This document shows positions 57,124-64,000 of a DNA stretch of 64,000 nucleotides, one piece after another. The stretch spans positions 62,001 through 126,000 of the forward strand of contig JANPBT010000060.1 in the NCBI GenBank assembly GCA_031430575.1, read 5' to 3'. The notes under the pieces were generated by a model. It did no database searches, was not told the DNA's origin, and was given only the letters and a program-made list of their open reading frames with translations. The position numbers and the translations under genes were made by a program. The stretch comes from JANMDS01 sp031430575. Lineage in GTDB: Bacteria > Pseudomonadota > Gammaproteobacteria > Burkholderiales > Casimicrobiaceae. The stretch's first letter is position 1. Each line of letters starts with the position of its first letter.

Positions 57124-57542
57124 TCATTCTCGATACAAACGCCGTATCTGAGCCGCTCAAACCCTTACCCAACGCGCAATACATGCACTGGTTTGCCGCG
57201 CAACCAATCGATAGCCTCTATCTGACTTCAATCACGGTTGCCGAAATGCTCACTGGCATCGCAAAGATGCCTGCAGGTAAGCGACGCAATGCCGTGCAAA
57301 CCGGGATTTCGAAGCAGGTATTCCCGTTGTTTGACGGGCGGGTTCTCAATTTTGATGCGGCCTGCGCTGCTTTTTTTGCAGAGGTCATCGTGCGCGCCAA
57401 TCGTACGGGGAACGATATCGCTTTTGAAGATGCCGCCATTGCCGCCATTGCGCTAACGCACCGTTTTCAATTGGTCACGCGTAACGTGCGCGATTTCAAG
57501 GGCACTGGAGTCGCGCTCATTAATCCTTGGGGAGAATCGTAG
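57120..57542 (+). CDS. FitB/VapC-like PIN-domain toxin
   Basis: A 140-residue PIN-domain RNase. The acidic site residues Asp5 (MIILDTN), Glu42 (VAEML), Asp104 (AFEDAAIA) and Asp125 (VRDF) are all present, so activity is likely intact. The RLNFD-like VLNFDAACAAFFAEV and RNVRDFKGTGVALINPW endings are typical of FitB. The pair lies inside the S74 array, facing it, flanked by same-direction repeat copies. Confidence 0.9.
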   Translation: MIILDTNAVSEPLKPLPNAQYMHWFAAQPIDSLYLTSITVAEMLTGIAKMPAGKRRNAVQTGISKQVFPLFDGRVLNFDAACAAFFAEVIVRANRTGNDIAFEDAAIAAIALTHRFQLVTRNVRDFKGTGVALINPWGES

Positions 57543-57565
57543 CTTTGACTCAAACTAAGTGCGTT

Positions 57566-57615
57566 AAAAAAACTGCGCTGCAGGTATTTTCGACCGATAC
57601 CCGCGGCGCAGATTT
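57566..57615. terminator. Imperfect repeat hairpin between toxin gene and gene I
   Basis: Core CTGCGCTGCAG (57573-57583) and CCGCGGCGCAG (57601-57611), each with one mismatch, with an A-run at the left. Downstream of both convergent genes. Confidence 0.65.
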
Positions 57616-57638
57616 GGCAATTTTTCAGGCAAAAGCGC

Positions 57639-60600
57639 TTACAAACCAAGTTTCTTTTTAATCGCCGCGAGCTCCCGCTGCATCTCCGTGCTCCTGCGTT
57701 GCATTGCCTCGTTACTGCGTGCAAGGTGGGCATTCTTCGCCTTCAAAGCAGCGAGCTCATCGTTCATTTTCTGGTTCACCCCCTGCACCGCAGCAAGCGC
57801 CACGCCGCTCACATCAGATGCTGTGATGTGACGATCATCTTCCCCAAACCCAAACGCAGCCCAAAAATCTTGCGCCATTGGGCTTAAGTGGCGGCGGCTC
57901 GTGCCTTTGAATTGCCACGTGGAAAGCGGCAAGTTCACCACTTTTGAGAGCACGTCTCTCGGCGAAATAGACTTTATGCCGTCTTTCAAATTTCGATCTG
58001 ATGAGCAGCTCCAGCTTGCAGCGCCGCCAGAAGGCAACGAGCAGCCTGCCGTGGCGTCGCTCGCGTTCGCGGCGATGGTGGTTGCATCTACTTTAAACGA
58101 AACACCGCCGCGCGCGCGGACTGCGAATTGGTTGTTGGCTGTGGAGCGGAAGAATTGAAGTGTCGTGGATGGCGTACCGTCTGGCGCATCCGCCCAGACG
58201 AACGAACCGTAGTGATCGGTGGGCGTCGTCGCTCCATCATTAGTCGCTGCGGCGCGCCCACCGGCAAAGCTAAACGCGCCCGTGGCACTGTTGCCCCAAC
58301 CACCGGGGACTACAGCGTATGTTCCCGCAGTATTTCCCGCGCCGCCGCCTACGGCTGCTCGTGAAGCAGCCGCAGTATTTACCGAGCCACCCGCAATCAC
58401 CGAGCGCTCTCCCAATGCGGTATTTGCGTTTCCTCCGCCTATAAACGATTGCGAGCCCGCTGCTAGATTCGCTCGACCGCCTAAAATCGCTGCTGCGTTC
58501 GACGATGCCACGTTGCTTTCTCCCCCGCCGACTACCGTCCACGATCCGCCTGCTACGTTTTGGCACGGACCATCGAATGAACCCGTTGCACGGTTGAGGC
58601 AAGAGTTAATCGAAAATGACCCTCCGCCACCAATGAAACTCCTCACTCCAGACGCAACATTGGTCGAGCCACCGGCAACAACGCTATAGTCACCCGTCGC
58701 TTCATTCGATTGACCGCCGAGGACGGACGAATCGGTGCCGCTCGTTCGGTTTGCAATTCCTGCGCCGATGAGGTTTCGTTTCCCTTCTGCACGATTTGAG
58801 CAGGTTACATCCAGTAAGCCAGTAGTTCTGTTCCAGCAGCCAAGACTATCCGACCCACCACCGACGATTGCAGCACGTTCGCCAGTTACAGAGTTTCCGC
58901 GACCACCCCCAATGAATGCCCCATTGCCGGTCGTATCTGCGATCGTGTTGAAACTTCCACCAACAATGGCGGATCCATTGCCACCTGTCGTATTTTTAGC
59001 GCCCGCGCCGATGAAAGCGCCGTACCCCTGCGCATTAATCGTGTTGAACCAACCGCCAACGATTGCAGAATCATTTTGTGAGATGGTGTTGGACGCACCA
59101 CCACCAATGAATGTCCAGGCATTGCTAGTTTTGTTGTTGTGCCCACCACCAATCACGGCGCTTACGGCTGTAGCGGCAATTTCGTTCCGACAGAGTTCAT
59201 CGCTCACACCGGTGAAATGGTTATAGCAATTGCTCGCCGGTCCGGATCCGCCTGAACCCATGAACGAATTATTTCCGGCGACGATGCCACCGCTTCCGCC
59301 CACAAGTGCACTTTGGTTTCCACTCACTTTGTTTAAAAAACCACCAAGCACACCGCTATTGAATCCGCTAACCTCATTCCACGACCCTCCGGCGACCACT
59401 GAGTTGTAGTTCGAGACGTTGTTGTTTACGCCACCGCCCACAGTTGCGTTAGTCGAAGACACGCGGTTTTGTGCGCCTCCTCCGATTGTTGCGCCATCTC
59501 CAGATGAGCGGTTGTTATAGCCGCCAGAAACCGTTGACGTCTGCCCGTTGGCTTCATTCCAGCAAGGGGCGGTCGCCGTTGTTGCGACATGGTCATAGCA
59601 ATTTGTAAGATTGCTTAACCCTCCCCCGCCAACGGTTGAACCGAGACCCGTCGCCTTGTTCCCTGCGCCACCACTAATAGTAGATCTGCTACCCGTCGCT
59701 TGATTGCCCCACCCGCCCGAGATGGTCGCGCCCGTCGCTGTGCCGACGGTATTGTCATCGTTTCCATTGACCACGGATGGAGCGCCCGTGCCCGCTCCAA
59801 TCACCCGCAGCCCATCGCCATTGCGCGATGGAGGCATGAAGTAGCCATTGACGTCGATCTTAATCTGCGTCGCCCCGGCCGATTGCAGCTGCATCGCGCC
59901 TGCTGCCGATAGCGGCACAAGCGATGAGCCGCTGGCGTAGTTCGCAGGTGTAGACCAGCTCGCAACTGCGCCACCTGCCCCGCCGGTATCGCCAGCAAAC
60001 ACTACGCCACCGGTAGAAGGAATATTCTCCACCGTAAAGAGTGAGGCGACCGCTTTTGCACCCGCAGGGATGCCGCAGCGGCCGGTGACTTGCACCACGC
60101 GTATGCCGTAGCCGGCATTGAGCGCAGGGCCACCTTCTGGCGGCACTGGCGAGACTCCTGGTCGCGTATCCATCAGATTGCAGGGCGCAATTGGGGTGTA
60201 GACCAAATCAATGGTGGGATCGCCAACGGCTTTTGATTTGTCTAGCGCTTGGGGTTGCGACTGCGTCGGTCGCTGCGCTTGTAGCTGCGTATGGAGCTGC
60301 GTATGGAGCTGCGCAAAATCTTGTGAATTTCGAACGCCGCGCTGCTGCGCGATTGCGGCGGTGATGATCAGGCGACTTTGAATAAGCGCTCTGCCGCGTA
60401 TCGTCGGCCTCGCTGAGCACTTCCAGCACACCATCGAATGAGCCTGCAAGGTTGGCTGCAAGCAGCTGATCGGCACGCAAGCCTGCTAGCTTGGCCTTAA
60501 ACGATTCAATCTGCGCCGCAGGTATTTCTTTTGCCCACGATGCGGTGATCTTCTCGACGACAGTTTCTCGATTTAAATCAATTGAAAGAAGCGCATCGGG

Positions 60601-60726
60601 TTTGATGGCAAGCGCTTGGGCGCTGGCCACGGCCGATACCGCACTTACCACGCACCAGATTCCGACGCCAGCGGCAACCCGCCAACCCATCTTAATCGTG
60701 CCTAATTTCCGATCAGTCGTTCTCAT
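57639..60726 (-). pseudogene. Array paralogue I: head-repeat S74 protein, frameshifted near residue 115
   Basis: The N-terminus starts at ATG 60726 (signal plus PDALLSIDLNRETVVEKITASWAKEIPAAQIESFK...GVLEVLSEADDTRQSAYSKS), then the frame shifts by one base within ~60371-60390. The other frame continues RLIITAAIAQQRGVRNSQDFAQL through DTR...VNGYF, the longest head in the window and S74 (SSDRNLKD, HLSPMAQDFWAAFGFG). Restored length is ~1,028 residues. The point sits where gene G reads DTRLSALNQNRPTITAEIAQQRG. It could be an error, a phase-type switch or decay; the rest is intact. Repeat core 60511-60521. Confidence 0.8.
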
Positions 60727-60831
60727 CGCAATTCTCCAAATTGTTGGTTTTTTGAGAAGTGCGGCTACAGTGGGTTGATCCCAACGGGGCGCGCGCTTTT
60801 GCGAAGTCTAAAAAAATAGTGCGTGCTTGAA

Positions 60832-60849
60832 CATCCCAAGAATTGGGTA
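60832..60849. promoter_or_regulatory. Array upstream box (gene I)
   Basis: CATCCCAA-GAA-TTGGGTAT, ~106 bases before the gene I start. Confidence 0.45.
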
Positions 60850-60879
60850 TATGGGTTACGCTCGCGCGCTAGAAATCAA

Positions 60880-61099
60880 AAAAATGCGCCTCCTCGCACG
60901 TACCGCGAACTGGTTGCTGGCGGTGGCGCGGAAGATTTGCTAAGCATTGGCCACACATTGATCACCAAACGCTACGCGGCTTATTAGTGGGCGTAATAAT
61001 TAATATGTGAGGCCAGAATTATTGATTGCCACCGCGTTTGTTTGTCGCACGTCGCGCTCAGCAGCGAAGCTGTACGCGCCGTTTGTATGGTGGAAGCCG
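60880..61099 (-). pseudogene. Relic of a further array paralogue
   Basis: Read on the minus strand, 61099 leftwards gives GFHHTNGAYSFAAERDVRQ, matching the SFAAGR end of the head, then a stop. In another frame at ~60,900-60,960 it gives IFRATASNQFAVRARRR, matching FRATANNQFAVRARGG of genes H and K. Stops and frame breaks show decay. It marks at least one lost member between J and I. Confidence 0.7.
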
Positions 61100-61110
61100 C
61101 CGAGACGCGT

Positions 61111-63123
61111 TCAAAGCCCGAGCTTTTTCTTGATCGCATTGAGTTCGCGCTTGAGACTAGCAATTTCAGCGCCTTGCAAGGCAATTTTTTCATCCTTGAT
61201 TTTCGCATCCATTGCCTGCTTTTGACCTAGTCCTTGTATGGCAGCGAAAGCGACGCCTTGCGCGTCTATCGTGTTGATGTGAGTATCCGAGGCGCCTACA
61301 CGAAACTGCCTGTAAAAGTCCTGCGCCATAGGGCCAATTTGGCGGGTCGGGGATCCGATAATTGACCATTTTGAAATTGACAAACGCATCAATGAATTCA
61401 AGACGGAGATTGGAGAGACGGCCTCAACACGCTCTTTGATCCGTTTGTCGCTCGAACACGACCAAGCGCTAGTTCCAGGATTGATACGGCAGGAGCTGGT
61501 AACGTTACCGAGCGTGTCGATGCCCGTCGCGAGCCATACGCCGCCTGTAGCGCGAACGGAAAATGTATTTGCCAACGAAACGCCTGCTCCAAACGCAGCT
61601 TGTGTCTGGGGGTCAAAAGAAAATGGTTGTGCATCTGACCACACTAGTTGCCCGTCGTTCCGCGCTTCAGCACGTCTCCCCGCCGCGAAACTATATTGAC
61701 CTGACGCGAAGTTGTCAGCGCCGCCGGCAATTGTGCTGTTCGTGCCTGTTGCAAAGTTAAAAGTCCCGCCGCCGATTGCAGCGGCATATCCACTCGCACG
61801 GTTGCTTAATCCACCGCCGATCGACCCATAGAGGCCGGAGACACCGTTTGCAGTACCGCCTGCTACGGTGGATGAATTTCCAGACGCAGAGTTATCAAGC
61901 CCCCCACCGATTGCGCTGCCAGCTCCGGAGGCTGTATGAAAGTCGCCCCCGCTAATCGTGCTGCCTTGTGCCGACGCAGTATTAGACGATCCCCCTGAAA
62001 CCGTCCCGTACGCTCCGGAGACTAGATTCGCTTGCCCGCCCGCAACTACCGAATACGTTGCAGTTGCCTGGTTTCCACAGAAGCGAATATTGTTGTCTGT
62101 CGCAGGCTCATAGCAATTCGATGCGCCTGATCCACCCCCGCTCACAGTAGCACCGGGGCTCGTTGGTGTGCCGCCGCCAGCAACGTACGGGGCTCCAGCT
62201 ATAGCGGCCGGAGTTCCCGCTCTGTTGTCCAGTGAGCCATTTGCAATATTAGGGGAATCTGAAAAACCGGCTGCGAAGACTACGCGTAGGCCGTTCCCAT
62301 TCCGCGAAGGTGGCCTGAAATATCCAACTAGGTCAAGCTTCACCTGCGTTACGCCTGCCGATTGCAGTTGAATCGCGCCTGCAACCGAGAGCGGTGTAAT
62401 GCTCGCACCGGTTGCGTAATTCGCTGGGGCAGACCAGCTCACCACTGCGCCGCCTGTGCCACCCGCATCGGCGGCAAATAAAACGCCACCGGTTGAGGGA
62501 ATATTCTCCACCGTGTATGAGGCGGTAACCGCTTTCGCGCCAGCTGGAATACCGCAGCGACCTGTAATCTGCACGTTTCTGACGGCATAGCCTGCAGCCA
62601 AGGCTGGGCCTCCTTCTGGCGGCACAGGTGTGGTGCCCGGACGGGTATCCATCACGTTACACGGCACAATCGGCGTGTAGACCAAATCACGATCCGGTTC
62701 GCCCACTGCTTTCGAACGATCAGCGATTGATGCATTTTCAAAAGAAACGCGATCGCCGTCCGTAAACCCTCGAATGGATTGCTCAACGGTCAAGGGCAGC
62801 GCCGCTTCATTTCGATTGAGCACTTCGAGTACACCATCAAACCAACCGGACACATTTGCCGCCAGCAGTTGATCGGCGCGCAATCCCATGAGCTTTGATT
62901 TCAACGAATTTATCTGCGCCGAAGGTACTTCGGATTCCCAGGAGGAGACGATGCGCTCAATGACCGCCGTTCGATTTAGGTCAATTTGAAGCAGGGCGTC
63001 GGGGCGAACTCCAGATCGAGTCTCGCTCTGGGCGAACACAGTCGGGGAGGCACAAACCGCGAGTGCACTGGCCGCAGTGAACACGCGAGCGAACAAAAAA
63101 GGGATGCTGTACTTCTTCGGCAT
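61111..63123 (-). CDS. Array paralogue J: head-repeat S74 protein (670 aa)
   Basis: Signal FLFARVFTAASALAVCASPTVFAQ, then PDALLQIDLNRTAVIERIVSSWESEVPSAQINSLK. DTR...LVGYF with GGTGGAVVSWSAPANYATGAS. The head is regular (GGLDNSASGNSSTVAGGTANGVSGLYGSIGG), with one Cys-containing insert (NCYEPATDNNIRFCGNQATA) also seen in gene A. S74 is SSDKRIKE, the only member with Lys before Arg, then QIGPMAQDFYRQFRVGASD. The coiled coil ends AIKKKLGL. The IPAAQ site is VPSAQ with a one-mismatch DNA core (62914-62924). Confidence 0.88.
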   Translation of the reverse strand: MPKKYSIPFLFARVFTAASALAVCASPTVFAQSETRSGVRPDALLQIDLNRTAVIERIVSSWESEVPSAQINSLKSKLMGLRADQLLAANVSGWFDGVLEVLNRNEAALPLTVEQSIRGFTDGDRVSFENASIADRSKAVGEPDRDLVYTPIVPCNVMDTRPGTTPVPPEGGPALAAGYAVRNVQITGRCGIPAGAKAVTASYTVENIPSTGGVLFAADAGGTGGAVVSWSAPANYATGASITPLSVAGAIQLQSAGVTQVKLDLVGYFRPPSRNGNGLRVVFAAGFSDSPNIANGSLDNRAGTPAAIAGAPYVAGGGTPTSPGATVSGGGSGASNCYEPATDNNIRFCGNQATATYSVVAGGQANLVSGAYGTVSGGSSNTASAQGSTISGGDFHTASGAGSAIGGGLDNSASGNSSTVAGGTANGVSGLYGSIGGGLSNRASGYAAAIGGGTFNFATGTNSTIAGGADNFASGQYSFAAGRRAEARNDGQLVWSDAQPFSFDPQTQAAFGAGVSLANTFSVRATGGVWLATGIDTLGNVTSSCRINPGTSAWSCSSDKRIKERVEAVSPISVLNSLMRLSISKWSIIGSPTRQIGPMAQDFYRQFRVGASDTHINTIDAQGVAFAAIQGLGQKQAMDAKIKDEKIALQGAEIASLKRELNAIKKKLGL

Positions 63124-63320
63124 GAAACTCTCCTGAGGTTATCGAAATTTCAAAAAAGTGGAATCAGAACGGTAGACCAAAAAGGTAGGTCAATAAAACT
63201 TGGCAACGCCGGTGGGTGGGCGCGGGGTGATCATGGCGACAATCTTCGCCGAAGGTACTCAACGCGTATTTGCACGTTTTTTGTATCTCCGGCGCCGATG
63301 GAGCGCACAAAAGTGAGAAT

Positions 63321-64000
63321 CTAGAGACCAAGTTTTTTCTTGATTGCGGCGAGTTCTCTTTCAAGCGTAGATATTTTTTCGCCTTGGGCAGAGAGCTTTT
63401 CGCCTTGACTTGAAATCTTCGCATCTTTCGCGTTGCTCTCAGCGGTGAGTTTCTGATTCATGCCCTGAATCGCTGCAAGCGCGATTCCAGAAACATCGGA
63501 GGAGGTGATCGACTTGTCGTCTGCACCCAATCCGAACGCATTCCAAAAATCTTGCGCCATCGGCGAGATATGCTTGCGGTTCACGCCTTTGTAAGACCAG
63601 CTCATCAGCGGCATTGCGACCACTTTATTGAGCACATCGCGGGCTGAGACTTTGGTGAAAGCTTCTTTGGTATTACGGTCTGACGTACATGACCACGAAG
63701 GCGAACCGCCAGGGAGTAGTTCGCATTTACCAGCATCTGCCGCGCTGCCCGCAATAGTCACGTTGTTGACGTTGAAAACGACGCCGCCGCGGGCGCGCGC
63801 TGCGAATTGGTTGTTGGCGGTGGCACGGAAGGGTTGGGTGTTGGCGATCAAACTCGCCGCCAGCCCTTGGTCTATCGTATCGGCCCATACAAACGCACCG
63901 TAATAGTTGGTCGTGCCTGCCACATCGTCGGTGCGCGCGCCGCGCCCGCCTGCGAAGCTCAAACCGCCAGAAGCGTGGTTGCGTAATCCGCCAGCTATCG
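63321..64000 (-). CDS. Array paralogue K, C-terminal part; continues past the window
   Basis: Open at the right edge. The visible ~225 residues run from the end of the head (IAGGLRNHASGGLSFAGGRGARTDDVAG) through NYYGAFVWADTIDQGLAASL, FRATANNQFAARARGGVVF and S74 (TSDRNTKE, HISPMAQDFWNAFGLGADD). The coiled coil has QGEKLSAQGEKISTLERELAAIKKKLGL. It is most similar to gene H in its last 60 codons before S74. There is no repeat copy in the visible part. Confidence 0.85.
   Translation of the reverse strand, partial: IAGGLRNHASGGLSFAGGRGARTDDVAGTTNYYGAFVWADTIDQGLAASLIANTQPFRATANNQFAARARGGVVFNVNNVTIAGSAADAGKCELLPGGSPSWSCTSDRNTKEAFTKVSARDVLNKVVAMPLMSWSYKGVNRKHISPMAQDFWNAFGLGADDKSITSSDVSGIALAAIQGMNQKLTAESNAKDAKISSQGEKLSAQGEKISTLERELAAIKKKLGL

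Larger units (their letters stand above)
60727..61110. other. 384-base gap between genes J and I
   Basis: It holds the gene I promoter region, the array box at 60832-60849, and a decayed family fragment at 60880-61099 just downstream of gene J. No intact gene and no exact repeat copy were seen. Confidence 0.6.

Noticed and set aside
1..64000. CRISPR array from the many short repeats
   Set aside because: The copies are scattered at ~1 kb spacing in both orientations and inside genes; there is no regular spacer and no cas gene.
1..64000. Classical REP/BIME elements as full explanation of the dispersed repeat
   Set aside because: REPs are almost purely extragenic and linked to RAYT transposases. 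Here about half the copies are in conserved genes and no transposase is seen. I keep REP as a lesser alternative.
38259..64000. Prophage tail-spike genes
   Set aside because: S74 and GLTGG stretches are phage-like, but each protein has a signal peptide and a DTR...NGYF domain. No capsid, terminase, tail or integrase genes are present.
38259..64000. Trimeric autotransporters (type Vc)
   Set aside because: The head repeats are YadA-like, but no member has the C-terminal YadA beta-barrel anchor; all but C end in S74.
1..64000. tRNA or rRNA genes
   Set aside because: I looked for T-loop-like and anticodon-arm patterns and saw none that form a full cloverleaf; a covariance search would settle it.

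Overview
The window looks like a chromosomal piece of a betaproteobacterium near Burkholderiales. This is inferred from gene order: yggS-proC beside pilT-pilU, DUF971-ubiE-Tim44, rpfE-like-recJ beside lolC-lolD, and electron-transfer flavoprotein-ubiquinone oxidoreductase. No rRNA, tRNA, CRISPR array or transposase was seen.

Layout. 1-9,500 holds a divergent senA/senB pair (selenoneine-type biosynthesis, senA cut by the window edge), rsmA, a Fur-box gene pair, a yggS-proC-yggU group, pilT-pilU and a bacterial myo-inositol oxygenase. 9,600-22,300 is mixed: an AAA/DUF4143 ATPase with a strong inverted repeat at its start, DUF971-ubiE-Tim44, a molybdopterin oxidoreductase, ttcA, an HtrA-like protein without its catalytic triad, an M48 protease and membrane proteins. 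22,300-38,100 holds small secreted proteins, one with 11-residue Asn-rich repeats, then recJ, lolCD, transporters and ETF-QO.

38,259 to the right edge is a head-to-tail array, all on the minus strand, of eleven paralogous secreted proteins plus one decayed relic. The shared plan is: signal peptide, a conserved ~60-residue N-terminal domain, a beta-sandwich running from PC-x-x-DTR to DVNGYF, YadA-like head repeats, and a C-terminal peptidase_S74 intramolecular chaperone. One member has a swapped Cys-rich C-terminus, one is frameshifted and one runs off the window. A FitAB-like toxin-antitoxin pair sits inside the array.

Across the whole window a ~19-bp motif, ATACCTGCGGCGCAGATTT, recurs. By eye I find 48 exact copies of its 11-bp core plus about a dozen one-mismatch copies. 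About half lie inside genes, where they read mainly as PAAQ, SAPQV or TCGA. The rest lie between genes, in nearly every convergent gap, and often as inverted pairs forming terminator-like hairpins. This is the pattern of a DNA-uptake-sequence (DUS/USS) type element or another highly iterated palindrome. I regard it, with the S74 array, as the most interesting content.
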